Assembly: GCF_039503195.1 (NCBI RefSeq)
Contig: NZ_JBCJKP010000001.1
Coordinates: forward strand, 4,030,001 to 4,094,000
DNA from: Streptomyces mirabilis
GTDB taxonomy: Bacteria > Actinomycetota > Actinomycetes > Streptomycetales > Streptomycetaceae
DNA: 64,000 bases
Direction of reading: 5' to 3'
Below, piece after piece: positions 17,146-27,215 of this stretch (the stretch's first letter is position 1; each line of letters opens with the position of its first letter). The notes under the pieces were generated by a model. That model saw only the letters and a list, made by a program, of their open reading frames with translations, ran no database searches and was not told where the DNA came from. Position numbers and translations under genes: made by a program.

Positions 17146-18240
17146 TCAGCCGTTCACCGTGTGTGGCAGGCGGACGCTCAGGGAGTACAGGCGGGTGGTC
17201 TGGACGGCGTTCTGGTTGTCGTCGCTGACCAGGAGGAGCTGGAGACGGCCGTCCGGGGCGCGGCCGGTGATCGTCAGGCCCTCGATGTTGTCGAGGAGGG
17301 GGTTGGGCTGGGGCTGCTTGGCCCGGGCGCCCAGTGAAGGACAGTTCACGAGGTCGGCGAGGAGCGTCTTGCGGGCGAGCCGCACACCTTCCTGGCCGGT
17401 CAGGGTGTCGACACGGCGGGTGTCCGTGGCGTGGCGGAGGTCGGCGAGGTAGAGGCGGACGGTGTTGCCGACGCCCGCGGTGAAGCCGCGCTCCAGGACG
17501 AGGAGGCGGCCGTCGGGGGTGGCCTGTGCCTCGGAGACGCCGAGGCCGGCGTCGGTGCGGTAGCCGTACTGGGCGGAGAGCCGGAAGTCACCCTGGCGGG
17601 TCGCGCGGTCCCAGGTCTGGAAGCGCACGATGCCGGCGGTGTCACCGCTCAGTGACCCCTCCATGGCGGCGAGCAGGGTGCGGCCGCCGGGGAGGAGCGT
17701 GAGCCCTTCGAAGGTCAGGTTGGAGGTGGCGCGGCCCGCGGGAGCGACCTTGAGCGCGTCCGGCACGGGAAGGCTCCCGACGAGGGTGCCGTCGCGCTCG
17801 TAGCGGCGTACGGAGGGCTCGGTCTCGGAGGTGACGAGACGGGTGCCGGTGGGGGTCCCCCCGCTCGAGCGAAGCCGAGAGTGGGGGAGGTCCACGGCCA
17901 GGCCCTCGGAGTCGAGCGCGGCGCCCTTCTCGTCGACGAGGTTCACGACGCTCGTCGGCTTCAGCGTCTCGCGGTCCAGGGTGAAGAGCGAGGACCGGTC
18001 GGAGAGCGCGGCGATCCGGCCGCCGCGGTCGACGGCGAGCGCGGAGAGGTTGCCGACGAAGGTGTCGTCGTACGTCGTCTTGTCGAGCACGTCGGAGTAG
18101 CTCGTGATCGAGACGGCGGGCGAACAGGCGTGGACGCCCGGGGCTTTGCCGCTGTGGGCGTCGGCCGGAGCGGCGGCGGTCACACAGGTGGCCGCCGCCA
18201 GGCCGGCGGTGACGGTGGCGAGTACGGATCTCATGCGCAT
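17146..18240 (-). CDS. secreted esterase-like/phytase-like beta-propeller protein
   Basis: A 364-residue exported protein with a signal peptide (RSVLATVTAGLAAATCVTAAAPADAHS). It matches the esterase-like activity of phytase family (PF13449): FVGNLSALAVDRGGRIAALSDRS near residue 50, ALDSEGLAVD near 105, NLTFEGLTLLPGGRTLLAAMEG near 165, and DNIEGLTITGRAPDGRLQLLLVSDDN near 330, where acidic residues bind metal. Residues about 118-130 are encoded by a dispersed intergenic-type repeat inserted in frame. The start is uncertain between ATG 18240 and ATG 18234; neither has a strong ribosome site. It lies 53 bp downstream of the serine hydrolase gene on the same strand and may be co-transcribed with it. 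Confidence 0.88.
   Translation of the reverse strand: MRMRSVLATVTAGLAAATCVTAAAPADAHSGKAPGVHACSPAVSITSYSDVLDKTTYDDTFVGNLSALAVDRGGRIAALSDRSSLFTLDRETLKPTSVVNLVDEKGAALDSEGLAVDLPHSRLRSSGGTPTGTRLVTSETEPSVRRYERDGTLVGSLPVPDALKVAPAGRATSNLTFEGLTLLPGGRTLLAAMEGSLSGDTAGIVRFQTWDRATRQGDFRLSAQYGYRTDAGLGVSEAQATPDGRLLVLERGFTAGVGNTVRLYLADLRHATDTRRVDTLTGQEGVRLARKTLLADLVNCPSLGARAKQPQPNPLLDNIEGLTITGRAPDGRLQLLLVSDDNQNAVQTTRLYSLSVRLPHTVNG
17851..17889. repeat. dispersed CTCGAG repeat inside a coding region
   Basis: The same element as at 1249-1289 in inverse orientation: GGGGGTCCCCC, the core GCTCGAGCGAAG, then GTGGGGGAG. Here it is read as protein (PHSRLRSSGGTPTG) in the phytase-like gene without breaking the frame. 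Confidence 0.8.
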
Positions 18241-18293
18241 GCCGGTCACCGTAGGACGGCCGGCTGACGCGCGGGAGACCGCCTCGTGAAGCG

Positions 18294-19232
18294 TCAGCCC
18301 GCGGACGGCACCGCCGGGATCGCTTCCTGGGGGTTGGTCGTGGGCACGTAGCGCAGCACGCTCGCGCTGGTCGTGGAGGCGGTCGGCACCAGGTCCTTGT
18401 GGATGGCCTTGGCGACGGCCTGGATGGTGTTGACGCCGTACTGCATGGTGCTGTTGTCCTGTGTCAGCACGGTGATCATGTAGTCGTGGCCCGCGCCGTT
18501 GAACGTGCCGATGCTGTGCACGCGCCAGCCGTGCGTGGCACGCGACAGCCAGCCGTTCTTGACGTGCACGGCGACCGAGGAGGGCGCTCCGGCCGGGGTG
18601 CCCCAGCGCTGCGAGGAGATGACCTTGCCCATCAACTTCAGCTCGTAGGCGCGGGAGTTGTCGCTCAGCACGGAGTTCTTGGCGGTGAGCAGCGCGAGCA
18701 GCTTCTGCTCGTCCCGGACGGTGATCTGGGTGAGACCCCAGTAGTTGTTGGCACCCGGCTTGGTCTGGGTCATCCCGGCGGCGGCGAGGAAACCTTTCAC
18801 CTTGGTCACACCGAGCTGCTTCCACAGCGTGCTGGTGGCGTTGTTGTCCGACTGGGTGATCATGGCCGTGGCGAGGCTCTGCTCACGCGTGGTCAGATAC
18901 CGGTTGTGCTTCTTGGCGTCCCACAGCAGCGTGGCCAGCACGGTGGCCTTGACGACGCTGGCGGAGTCGTACGCGGTGCTGCTCCGCAGGGTGCAGGTGG
19001 TCTTCGTCGAACGGTCGTAGAGACCGACGGCGACGGTGCCGGCGCGGCCCTTGAGCGCCGTGGTGATGTCCGTCTGCAGCTTGGTGGCCAGGCCCGTCTT
19101 GCTCGACGTACAGCTGACCTGCGGTGCCGTGGCGGCAGCGGCCGGTGCGGCGGCGGCCGCGAACGGCACGATCACCCCGGCGCCGAGGCCCGCCGCGAGC
19201 ACACGGGCACGCCGGGATATCCGGTGAGTCAT
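18294..19232 (-). CDS. secreted beta-lactamase-like serine hydrolase
   Basis: A 312-residue exported protein. ATG at 19232 follows GGAACC and gives a Tat/Sec-like signal (RISRRARVLAAGLGAGVIVPFAAAAAPAAAA). It has the penicillin-recognising fold: SASVVKATVL near residue 100 gives the SxxK Ser and Lys, SDNNATSTLW near 135 gives the SDN motif, and HVKNGWL near 245 stands where KTG is expected. The class A Glu of the ExxLN loop is not recognisable, so strong beta-lactamase activity is doubtful. An alternative is a DD-peptidase or cell-wall hydrolase role. Divergent from the GT39 gene, with 146 bp between. Confidence 0.87.
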   Translation of the reverse strand: MTHRISRRARVLAAGLGAGVIVPFAAAAAPAAAATAPQVSCTSSKTGLATKLQTDITTALKGRAGTVAVGLYDRSTKTTCTLRSSTAYDSASVVKATVLATLLWDAKKHNRYLTTREQSLATAMITQSDNNATSTLWKQLGVTKVKGFLAAAGMTQTKPGANNYWGLTQITVRDEQKLLALLTAKNSVLSDNSRAYELKLMGKVISSQRWGTPAGAPSSVAVHVKNGWLSRATHGWRVHSIGTFNGAGHDYMITVLTQDNSTMQYGVNTIQAVAKAIHKDLVPTASTTSASVLRYVPTTNPQEAIPAVPSAG

Positions 19233-19378
19233 GGAGGTTCCCCATCCCCTTCGACCAATACGAGCGCGCCTGTGGCGCACTCGCCTCTCATGACTCACTT
19301 GGGTGGCCGAAAGTTGTACGCGTTTTCTGCGGACGGAGGTTCGGGGTAGCGAGGGGGCCGTCCTGAAGGCACGGAGAG

Positions 19379-21805
19379 ATGCCGGAGGAGCGGCGGGCGG
19401 GCGGCTCTCTTACCCGCATCTCATCCATCCACAGCTCGCCCCCAGACAGAGCACAGCCCGTACCCACCGGCGGTGTGCACGGTGCACTGGTGACATCTGC
19501 CACCGACCCACTGCCCCCGGCTCCCGGCCCTTCCGTGGCCCCCGGCGCACCGGCCGCCGAGCCGCCCCAGGAGCCGTCGCCCACCCCCGCCGCGCCCCGC
19601 TGGTCCCTCCCCGCCCTGATCGCGATCATGGCGCTGGCCACGGTGCTGTACTCCTGGAACCTGTCGTCCTCCAGCCTGAACAGCTTCTACAGCGCCGCCG
19701 TGCTCAGTGGCACGCACAGCTGGGAGGCGTGGTTCTTCGGCTCGCTGGACGCGGGCAACTTCATGACCGTCGACAAGCCGCCGCTCGTCCTCATGGTCAT
19801 GGGCCTGTTCTGCCGGGTCTTCGGCTTCGGCACCTGGCAGATGATGCTGCCGCTGATCGCCGCCGCGGTCGGCACGATCTGGATCCTGCACTCCTCGGTG
19901 AAGCGGGTGTTCGGGCACGGCGCCGCCGCGATCGCCGCGCTGGTGCTCGCGCTCACCCCGATCACCGTCGCCATCAACCGTGACAACAACCCCGACTCCC
20001 TGCTGGTGCTGCTGATGGTGGGCGGTGCGGCCCTGGCGCTGCGCTCCGCGCACAACGGCCGGCTGCTGCCGCTGCTCGGCTCCGCGGTGTGCTTCGGGCT
20101 CGCCTTCAACACCAAGATGCTCCAGGGCTACATCGCCCTGCCCGCCGTCTTCGCCATGTACCTGTACGCGGCCCGCCTCCCCCTGGTGAAGCGGATCGTC
20201 AACCTGCTGCTCGCGGGCGTGGCCCTGGCCGTCTCCAGCTTCTGGTGGGCGGCGGCCGTCTCCCTGGTGCCCGCCTCCGAACGGCCGTACATCGGCGGTT
20301 CGACCGACGGCACCGCCTGGAACCTGATCACGGGTTACAACGGCCTGGGCCGGGTCTTCGGCGGCGAGGGCAACGGCGGCGGGGGCGGCGGGGGCGGCGG
20401 GGGCGCCAACTTCGCCGGCACCGCCGGTCTCGGCCGGATGTTCAACGACATCCTCGGCGGCCAGATCTCCTGGCTGCTGCCCTTCGCCGCGATCGCCCTC
20501 GTCGGCGGTCTGATCCTGCGCGGCCGCGCCCCGCGCACCGACCTCACCCGCGCCGCGCTGATTCTCTGGGGCGGCTGGACCCTCTTCCACTACCTGACCT
20601 TCGCCATGGCCGAGGGCACCATGCACCCGTACTACACGACCGCGCTCGCCCCCGGCATCGCGGCCCTGTGCGGAGGCGGCGGCGTCATGCTGCTGCGGGC
20701 CTTCCGGGACGACAAGCGGTGGGTGTGGGCACTGCCCCTCGCCCTGGGCGCCACCGCGATCTGGTCGGTCGTGCTGCTGCGCCGGGCCTCCGGCTGGAAC
20801 ACCTGGCTGTGGCCGACGGTCGCGGTGCTGATGGCTGCGGCGATCGTGGGTCTCCTCCTCTTCCGGTCCGGACAGCGCGTACGGCTGCTGGCGGGCGCGC
20901 TGACCGCGGCGATCGTCGCCGCGCTGGCGGGTCCGACGGCGTACGCCGCCTCGGTGCCCTCCGGCTCGGGCGGCGGCATGGGCGGCACCAACCCGACGGC
21001 CGGTCCGACGACGGGCAACGGCATGGGCGGGCCCGGCGGCGGGGGTCGCGCGGGCGGCTTCCCCGGCGGTTCCGGCGGTTCCGGCGGTCCGGGCAACGGC
21101 GAGATGCCGGGTGGCACGCAACAGGGCGGCCAGACGGGTACGGTGCCGAGCGGCGCGCCCGGCGGTGCCTCCGGCGGCGGTATGCCCGGCGGCACCCAGC
21201 AGCGCAACGGCGAACTGCCCGGCGGCGGCGAGAACGGCGGCTTCCCCGGCGGCCGGCAGGCGGGCGGCGAGACGGGTACGCCCCCGAACGGCACCGGCGC
21301 CACCGGACAGCGCGGCGGCTTCGGCGGCGGTGGCATGGGCGGCATGGGCGGCGGCGCCGACAGCGAACTCGTCGCCTACCTGAAGAAGCACCGGGACGGC
21401 GCCAAGTGGCTGCTCGCGGTGTCCAGTTCACAGAGCGCCGCGCAGCTGATCGTCAGCACCGGGCAGCCCGTCATCTCGATGTGGGGCTGGTCCGGCACGG
21501 ACAAGGCGATGACCCTCGCCAAGCTCAAGGAGCTGGTGAAGAAGGGCGAGCTGCACTACATCCAGCTCGGCGGTGGCATGGGCGGCGGCATGGGCCAGGG
21601 CGGCTCCGACAGCGTCAGCTCGCAGGTCACGGCCTGGGTGCAGAAGCACGCCACGGTGGTGAAGGAGAGCGCCTACAGCAAGAGCACCTCCACCACGCCG
21701 ACGTCCAAGACCTCGACCGAGGCCTCGGCCGAGTCCGGCTCCCAGGCGCAGAGCGGCCAGACGTCGTCCGCGCTCTACCGCCTGAACCCGTCCGACCTGA
21801 ACTGA
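19379..21805 (+). CDS. GT39-family membrane glycosyltransferase with glycine-rich insertions
   Basis: An 808-residue integral membrane protein of the dolichyl-phosphate-mannose mannosyltransferase / ArnT superfamily (YkcB-like). The first luminal loop has the conserved acidic segment AGNFMTVDKPPLV near residue 125, followed by many membrane segments to about 530 (ending LLAGALTAAIVAALAGPTAYAA). A long Gly/Met/Pro/Gln-rich linker follows (about 535-660), then a soluble C-terminal domain (DSELVAYLKKHRDGAKWLLAVSS, VISMWGWSGTDKAM). A (Gly)n run also interrupts a loop near residue 335. Such proteins transfer sugar from polyprenyl phosphate to exported acceptors. The ATG is supported by GGAG; GTG at 19490 is an alternative start. 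Confidence 0.9.
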   Translation: MPEERRAGGSLTRISSIHSSPPDRAQPVPTGGVHGALVTSATDPLPPAPGPSVAPGAPAAEPPQEPSPTPAAPRWSLPALIAIMALATVLYSWNLSSSSLNSFYSAAVLSGTHSWEAWFFGSLDAGNFMTVDKPPLVLMVMGLFCRVFGFGTWQMMLPLIAAAVGTIWILHSSVKRVFGHGAAAIAALVLALTPITVAINRDNNPDSLLVLLMVGGAALALRSAHNGRLLPLLGSAVCFGLAFNTKMLQGYIALPAVFAMYLYAARLPLVKRIVNLLLAGVALAVSSFWWAAAVSLVPASERPYIGGSTDGTAWNLITGYNGLGRVFGGEGNGGGGGGGGGGANFAGTAGLGRMFNDILGGQISWLLPFAAIALVGGLILRGRAPRTDLTRAALILWGGWTLFHYLTFAMAEGTMHPYYTTALAPGIAALCGGGGVMLLRAFRDDKRWVWALPLALGATAIWSVVLLRRASGWNTWLWPTVAVLMAAAIVGLLLFRSGQRVRLLAGALTAAIVAALAGPTAYAASVPSGSGGGMGGTNPTAGPTTGNGMGGPGGGGRAGGFPGGSGGSGGPGNGEMPGGTQQGGQTGTVPSGAPGGASGGGMPGGTQQRNGELPGGGENGGFPGGRQAGGETGTPPNGTGATGQRGGFGGGGMGGMGGGADSELVAYLKKHRDGAKWLLAVSSSQSAAQLIVSTGQPVISMWGWSGTDKAMTLAKLKELVKKGELHYIQLGGGMGGGMGQGGSDSVSSQVTAWVQKHATVVKESAYSKSTSTTPTSKTSTEASAESGSQAQSGQTSSALYRLNPSDLN

Positions 21806-21819
21806 CCGCCCCTCAAGTG

Positions 21820-21864
21820 CCGGAAGGCCCCCGCCCATGTGACTGATGGGCAGGGGCCTTCCGG
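21820..21864 (+). terminator. strong hairpin terminator after the GT39 gene
   Basis: CCGGAAGGCCCC and GGGGCCTTCCGG pair, extended by CCCAT/ATGGG with one mismatch, around a 7-base loop (21839-21845). It starts 15 bases after the stop codon. Confidence 0.88.
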
Positions 21865-22005
21865 TGCGTCATGTCGCGCGCACAACAAGCGACTTGCCGG
21901 TTTCCGTCACCCAACCGACACGCTCCGTTCATTCCCTGAATCGCATGTCCATGTCACGCTCCGGTTGCCCGCTCGATCAACCCGCGTAGAACGGACGCCC
22001 CCACC

Positions 22006-22809
22006 ATGCCCGCCACGCACATACGCCGCTGGAAGACGCTGGCGCTGACCACCTCAGCCGTCCTGGTAGGCCTCACCCTGCCGGCGATGACCGCCACTCC
22101 CGCGAGCGCCACGACGACCGCGTACGACAGCACGTACTACAAGAACGCGGTCGGCAAGACCGGCAGCGGCCTGAAGTCCTCGCTGCACACGATCATCAGC
22201 AGCCAGACCAAGATCTCGTACTCCGCGGTCTGGAACGCGCTCATGGTCACCGACCAGGACCCGAACAACAGCAACAACGTGATCCTGCTGTACAGCGGCA
22301 CCTCGCGTGCCAAGTCGCTCAACGGCGGTGACACGGGCGACTGGAACCGCGAGCACGTGTGGGCCAAGTCCCACGGCGACTTCGGCGAGGTGACCGGTCC
22401 CGGCACGGACCTGCACCACCTGCGTCCCGCGGACGTCCAGGTCAACAGCATCCGCGGCAACAAGGACTTCGACAACGGCGGCAGCACGGTCAGCGGCGGG
22501 GGTGGAAGCCTCACCGACTCCGACTCGTTCGAGCCGCGCGACGCGGACAAGGGCGACGTGGCCCGCATGATCCTCTACATGGCGGTGCGCTACGACGGCG
22601 GCGACGGTTTCGCCGACCTGGAGCCCGACGAGAAGGTCAACAACGGGAGCGCGCCGTTCATAGGCAAGCTGTCCGTGCTCAAGGAGTGGAACGACGAGGA
22701 CCCGCCGAGCGCCTTCGAGGAGAAGCGCAACCAGGTCATCTACGACAGCTACCAGCACAACCGCAACCCGTTCATCGACCACCCGGAGTGGGTCGAGGCG
22801 ATCTGGTAG
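22006..22809 (+). CDS. secreted endonuclease I-family nuclease
   Basis: A 267-residue exported DNase of the EndA/NucM (endonuclease I) family. Signal: RRWKTLALTTSAVLVGLTLPAMTATPASA. The catalytic beta-beta-alpha metal site is seen at residues 111-143: WNREHVWAKSHGDFG followed by GTDLHHLRPADVQVNSIRGN, where the HxW and HHL/N residues coordinate the metal. Later NRNPFIDHPEWVEAIW is the usual end of the family, in line with a full-length protein. It probably degrades extracellular DNA for nutrition or during programmed lysis. It is preceded by a terminator and followed by the convergent ThDP enzyme gene. Confidence 0.94.
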   Translation: MPATHIRRWKTLALTTSAVLVGLTLPAMTATPASATTTAYDSTYYKNAVGKTGSGLKSSLHTIISSQTKISYSAVWNALMVTDQDPNNSNNVILLYSGTSRAKSLNGGDTGDWNREHVWAKSHGDFGEVTGPGTDLHHLRPADVQVNSIRGNKDFDNGGSTVSGGGGSLTDSDSFEPRDADKGDVARMILYMAVRYDGGDGFADLEPDEKVNNGSAPFIGKLSVLKEWNDEDPPSAFEEKRNQVIYDSYQHNRNPFIDHPEWVEAIW

Positions 22810-22874
22810 ACGGCCGCGATGGCGGTCGACCGGCTACGGCCCGGGCCACCGGACCGTGGCTGTCGACCGTGCCG

Positions 22875-24563
22875 TCAGCTCCCGAGATGGGTCGGCGCGA
22901 ACATCCGCAGCACCGCCGGGAGCAGCACCACGGACGGGCCGGGGCTCGCGAAGGCCTTCGCCAGGTCCTCCTCCAGTGTCTCGGGGGTCGTACGGACCCC
23001 CGGGACACCGAAGGACTCGGCCAGCGCCACGTAGTCGGGGCGGGTCAGCTCCGTCGCCGTGGCCTGGCCGAAGGCGCCGGTCATGTACTCGCGCAGGATG
23101 CCGTAGCCGCCGTCGTCGACGATGAGCCAGGTGACGTTCAGGTCGTACTGCCTCGCGGTGGCGAGTTCGGCGATCGAATACAACGCGCCGCCGTCACCGG
23201 AGACCGCGAGGACCGGACGGGTGGGATCGGCCGCCGCCGCGCCGAGGGCCGCCGGGAAGCCGTAGCCGAGGCCGCCCGCGCCCTGGGCGGAGTGCATGGT
23301 GTTCTTTCCGCGCGGGTCGAAGGCGGACCACGCCCAGTACGCCAGGATGGTCATGTCCCAGAAGGACGGGGAGGTGGACGGGAGGGCCCGGCGGACGGAC
23401 GCCAGCACCTCCTGTTCCAGGGTGAGTTCCTGTGCGGCGATGCGCTCCCCCACCCGGTCGAGCAGCGTGCGGACGCGGTCCGCCGCCGTCGGGTCGGGGC
23501 GCTCCTCGACGGTCTCCAGGAGCGCGGAGAGCGCGAGCCTGGCGTCCGCGTGGATACCGATCGCCGGGTGGTTGGACTCCAGCTTGCCGAGGTCGGCCTC
23601 GATCTGGACGACCCGGCCGCGGGGCTTGAACGTGTGGTAGTTCGAGGACAGTTCACCGAGGCCGGAGCCGACGACCAGCAGGACGTCCGCGTCTTCCAGG
23701 AAGTCCGTGGTGTGCCGGTCCTCCAGCCAGGACTGGAGCGAGAGCGGGTGGGTCCAGGGGAAGGCGCCCTTGCCGCCGAAGGTGGTGACGACCGGCGCGT
23801 TCAGCTTCTCCGCCAGCGCCTTCAGCTTGCCGGACGCGTCCGACCGTACGACCCCGCCGCCCGCGATGATCGCGGGGCGGGCCGCCGAGGACAGCAGGTG
23901 GGCGGCCAGCGCCGTCAGTTCGGGGCGCGGGACGACGTCCTCCGGGGTCGCGTCCATCGCGGTGACCTGCGGCAGGTGGGTCTCGGCGAGCAGGACGTCC
24001 TGCGGGATCTCCACCCAGACCGGGCCGTGCGGGACGGTCAGCGCCGACTCCCAGGCCGCCGCGATCGCGGAGGGGATCTGCGACTGCGTACGGACCGTGT
24101 GGACGGACTTGACGACACCCCTGAACGACGCCTGCTGGTCGGGGAGTTCGTGCAGATAGCCGTGACGTCCACCGCCCAGTCCCGCGGTGGGGACCTGGCT
24201 GCTGATGGCGAGGACGGGGGCGGAGGCCGCGGCGGCCTCCTGGAGCGCGGCCAGGGAGGTCAGCGCACCCGGGCCGGTGGAGAGCAGCAGGGGCGCGGCC
24301 TCACCCGTGATGCGGCCGTACGCGTCGGCCGCGAACCCCGCGTTGTTCTCCACCCGCAGGCCGATGTACTGCAACGAGGAGCGGCGCAGGGCGTCGAACA
24401 TGCCGAGCGCGTGCTGGCCGGGCAGGCCGAAGACGGTGGTGGCGCCGAGACCGGAGAGGGTCTCCACGACCAGGTCTCCGCCGTTGCGGCCGGGGGGCGG
24501 ATTCAGCGCGGCCTCCGTCTGCGCCGCCGACGGACGGAGCACCAGGTCGTGGTCGTGAGTCAC
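22875..24563 (-). CDS. thiamine diphosphate-dependent enzyme, acetolactate synthase/benzoylformate decarboxylase superfamily
   Basis: A 562-residue cytoplasmic ThDP enzyme with the usual three domains. The catalytic Glu lies in [19 protein letters not shown] near residue 73. The central domain spans about 200-340, and the ThDP-binding motif runs from [13 protein letters not shown] near 437 to [13 protein letters not shown], with Asp replacing the common Asn. The GTG overlaps the TGA of the agmatinase gene as GTGA, so the two are translationally coupled. The substrate is unknown. In this operon it probably decarboxylates or condenses the 2-oxo acid produced after guanidino-acid hydrolysis and transamination, which is an inference from context. 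Confidence 0.87.
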   Translation of the reverse strand: MTHDHDLVLRPSAAQTEAALNPPPGRNGGDLVVETLSGLGATTVFGLPGQHALGMFDALRRSSLQYIGLRVENNAGFAADAYGRITGEAAPLLLSTGPGALTSLAALQEAAAASAPVLAISSQVPTAGLGGGRHGYLHELPDQQASFRGVVKSVHTVRTQSQIPSAIAAAWESALTVPHGPVWVEIPQDVLLAETHLPQVTAMDATPEDVVPRPELTALAAHLLSSAARPAIIAGGGVVRSDASGKLKALAEKLNAPVVTTFGGKGAFPWTHPLSLQSWLEDRHTTDFLEDADVLLVVGSGLGELSSNYHTFKPRGRVVQIEADLGKLESNHPAIGIHADARLALSALLETVEERPDPTAADRVRTLLDRVGERIAAQELTLEQEVLASVRRALPSTSPSFWDMTILAYWAWSAFDPRGKNTMHSAQGAGGLGYGFPAALGAAAADPTRPVLAVSGDGGALYSIAELATARQYDLNVTWLIVDDGGYGILREYMTGAFGQATATELTRPDYVALAESFGVPGVRTTPETLEEDLAKAFASPGPSVVLLPAVLRMFAPTHLGS

Positions 24564-25564
24564 TTGTTCCCGGCCTCCTGAGCCCTGGCCGCCGCGATCT
24601 GGCGGGACATGATCGTCGTCAGTTCGTACGCCGTGTGGGACGCGGCCACCGCCGTGATCTCGGCGTGGTCGTAGGCGGGCGCGACCTCGACCACGTCCGC
24701 GGAGACCAGGTTGCAGGAGGACAGTCCGCGCAGGATCTCCAGCAGCTCGCGGGAGGTCATGCCGCCGGCCTCCGGGGTGCCCGTGCCGGGGGCGTGCGCC
24801 GGGTCGAGGCAGTCGATGTCGATGGAGATGTACAGCGGGCGGTCGCCGATGCGCTGGCGCAGCTGGTCGGCGACCTCGTCGGCGCCTCGGCGGTAGATGT
24901 CCGCCGAGGTGACGATGCCGAAGCCCATCTTCTCGTCGTCGGTGAGGTCCTGCTTGCCGTACAGCGGGCCGCGGGTGCCGACGTGGGAGAGGGCCTCCGT
25001 GTCCAGGATCCCCTCCTCCACCGCCCGGCGGAACGGGGTGCCGTGCGTGTACTCGGCGCCGAAGTAGGTGTCCCAGGTGTCGAGGTGCGCGTCGAAGTGG
25101 AGCAGGGCCACCGGGCCGTGCTTCTTGGCCACGGAGCGCAGGAGCGGGAGCGCGATGGTGTGGTCGCCGCCCAGCGTCATCAGGCGGGCGCCCGTGCCGA
25201 GCAGCTCGTCGGCCGCGGCCTCGACCGTCTCCACGGCCTCGTTGATGTTGAACGGGTTCGCCGCGATGTCACCGGCGTCGGCGACCTGGGCGAGGGCGAA
25301 GGGGGAGGCGTCCTGCGCCGGGTTGTACGGGCGCAGCAGGCGGGAGGCCTCGCGGATGGCGTTGCCGCCGAAGCGGGCGCCGGGTCGGTAGGAGACCCCG
25401 GAGTCGAAGGGCACGCCGACCACGGCGACGTCGGCGCGGCCGACCTCGTCGAGGCGCGGCAGCCGGGCGAAGGTCGCGGGGCCCGCGTACCGCGGGACGC
25501 GGGACGAGTCGACGGGGCCGCGTGGCTGGCTGTCGCCTGCTGCCGGGTACTCGGTGCTGCTCAT
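24560..25564 (-). CDS. agmatinase-family ureohydrolase
   Basis: A 334-residue ureohydrolase that cleaves a guanidino compound to urea and an amine. All manganese ligands are visible: GGDHTIALP near residue 140, [10 protein letters not shown] near 163, HGTPFRRA near 183, and [19 protein letters not shown] near 256. The end is the family's typical [23 protein letters not shown]. Start at 25564 follows GGAGGAG; the frame upstream is a low-complexity leader. The family includes agmatinase, guanidinobutyrase and guanidinopropionase, and motifs alone do not separate them. The adjoining solute symporter and ThDP enzyme favour catabolism of an imported guanidino acid over polyamine synthesis. Confidence 0.9.
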   Translation of the reverse strand: MSSTEYPAAGDSQPRGPVDSSRVPRYAGPATFARLPRLDEVGRADVAVVGVPFDSGVSYRPGARFGGNAIREASRLLRPYNPAQDASPFALAQVADAGDIAANPFNINEAVETVEAAADELLGTGARLMTLGGDHTIALPLLRSVAKKHGPVALLHFDAHLDTWDTYFGAEYTHGTPFRRAVEEGILDTEALSHVGTRGPLYGKQDLTDDEKMGFGIVTSADIYRRGADEVADQLRQRIGDRPLYISIDIDCLDPAHAPGTGTPEAGGMTSRELLEILRGLSSCNLVSADVVEVAPAYDHAEITAVAASHTAYELTTIMSRQIAAARAQEAGNK

Positions 25565-25580
25565 CGTCGGACTCCTCCAG

Positions 25581-25646
25581 GTGGTACGGGTGATACGTGG
25601 TGCGAGTGGTGAGTGGTGCGGTGTGGTGCGTGGTGCGGGTGGTGCG
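25581..25646. repeat. GTGGTGCG-type low-complexity tract in the agmatinase leader
   Basis: Seven or more imperfect copies of GTGGTGCG/GTGGTACG lie between the symporter stop and the agmatinase start; in the transcript this is a C/A-rich run of CGCACCAC. It is one base composition class throughout, so probably unstructured RNA. Confidence 0.6.
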
Positions 25647-25748
25647 TCTTCCAGTGTCGCGGACCCCGCTGACCGGGGTGCCGCCCGGCCCGGTCGCCGT
25701 GCGGCGGCCGGGCCGAAGCTCTTCGGGGGCTGGGGTGACGTACGGCGG

Positions 25749-27215
25749 CTAGGCGACCACGGCCGCCGGCTCGGCCTCGGCCTCGGCATCCGCGCCGCGC
25801 CCGGCCAGCCGCTCGCGCCAGGCGGCCAGGACCGCCGGGTCGGTCGCGGGTGTGGCCAGGGAGACGATCACGTAGGCGACCAGCGAGGACAGCAGCCCGT
25901 AGTAGACGGGCTCGTTCGCAAGGATGCCGTACGTCGCCATCAGTCCGACGACCGCGAGCCCGCCGACGACGACGGAGGCGAGCGCGCCGTGCACGGTCCC
26001 GCGCTTCCACAGCAGTCCGCCGAGGATCGGGACGAGCAGACCACCCACGAGCAGGTTGTACGCGACGGTCAGCGCCTCGACGACGTTGTTGAGGGCGATG
26101 GCGGTACAGATCACGGCGATGCCCATGACGAGGATGAAGACCCGGTTCCCCTTGACCTCGTCGTGGTCGTCCCCTCGGGGCCTTACGGCTCCGCGCAGCT
26201 TGGCCCAGATGTCGTTGTTGGCGACGGTGGCGCAGGCGATGAGGGCACCGGAGGACGTGGACATCACGGCGGCGAGGGCGGCGGCGAGCACCAGGCCCCG
26301 TACGCCGACCGGAAGCTCGTCCTTGACGATGGTCGCGAAGGCGGTGTCGGCGCTGGGCAGCGTCGGGTAGAGCACCTTCGCCGCCGTGCCGATGACGGCG
26401 CCGGCGAGGGCGTACACCAGGCAGTAGGTGCCGGCGACGGTGCCGCCCCACTTGGCGGTCGTGTCGCTGCGGGCGGTGAACACGCGCTGCCAGATGTCCT
26501 GGCCGATGAGCATGCCGAAGGTGTAGATCAGCACGTAGGTGAAGATCGTCTCGCCGCCGATGCCCAGCGGGTCGAAGTACTCCGTGGGCAGCTTGGCCTT
26601 CATCTCGCTGAACCCACCGGCCTTGATCACCGCGATGGGGAGCAGGAGCAGCAGCACGCCGACGGTCTTCACGACGAACTGCACCATGTCGGTGAGGGTG
26701 ATCGACCACATGCCGCCGAGCGTGGAGTACGCGACGACGATCGAGCCGCCGATGATGATGGCGAGCGTCCGGTTCATGTCGAACAGGACGTCGAAGATGG
26801 TGGCGTACGCGATGGTCGAGGTGACCGCGAGCATCAGGGTGTACGCCCACATGACGACACCGGAGATGACGCCGGCCCGGCCGCCGTAGCGGAGGTCGAG
26901 CATCTCGGAGACGGTGTAGACCTTCAGGCGGGCGATGCGGGCGGAGAAGAAGACGGAGAGCGCGAGGAGCCCGAGGCCGATGGCGAACACCATCCAGGCG
27001 CCGGAGAGCCCGTACTGGTATCCGAGTCCGACGCCGCCGATGGTGGACGCGCCGCCGAGGACGATCGCGGCCATGGTCCCGGAGTACATCGCGGGGCCCA
27101 GGCGCCGTCCGGCCACCAGGAACTCACTCTTCGACTTGGCGCGGCGCATGCCCCACCAGCCCATGGCCAGCATGCCGGCCAGATAGACGACGATCACTGT
27201 GTAGTCGACGGCCAT
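25749..27215 (-). CDS. sodium:solute symporter family transporter
   Basis: A 488-residue integral membrane protein of the SSS family with about 13 hydrophobic segments. It opens [20 protein letters not shown], contains the family's [34 protein letters not shown] region near residues 40-70, and [26 protein letters not shown] near 330. Start ATG 27215 follows GGAGGGC; a longer frame to 27236 adds only seven codons before that ribosome site. It imports an organic solute with sodium. Its place as first gene of the operon with the ureohydrolase suggests the solute is a guanidino or ureido compound. Control is probably by the divergent PucR protein. Confidence 0.9.
   Translation of the reverse strand: MAVDYTVIVVYLAGMLAMGWWGMRRAKSKSEFLVAGRRLGPAMYSGTMAAIVLGGASTIGGVGLGYQYGLSGAWMVFAIGLGLLALSVFFSARIARLKVYTVSEMLDLRYGGRAGVISGVVMWAYTLMLAVTSTIAYATIFDVLFDMNRTLAIIIGGSIVVAYSTLGGMWSITLTDMVQFVVKTVGVLLLLLPIAVIKAGGFSEMKAKLPTEYFDPLGIGGETIFTYVLIYTFGMLIGQDIWQRVFTARSDTTAKWGGTVAGTYCLVYALAGAVIGTAAKVLYPTLPSADTAFATIVKDELPVGVRGLVLAAALAAVMSTSSGALIACATVANNDIWAKLRGAVRPRGDDHDEVKGNRVFILVMGIAVICTAIALNNVVEALTVAYNLLVGGLLVPILGGLLWKRGTVHGALASVVVGGLAVVGLMATYGILANEPVYYGLLSSLVAYVIVSLATPATDPAVLAAWRERLAGRGADAEAEAEPAAVVA

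Noticed and set aside
19421..21391. 656-codon minus-strand frame opposite the GT39 gene
   Set aside because: Low-complexity shadow of the glycine-rich coding sequence; no motif or ribosome site.
22359..24581. 740-codon plus-strand frame
   Set aside because: Runs from inside the nuclease gene over the whole ThDP gene on the other strand; compositional artefact.
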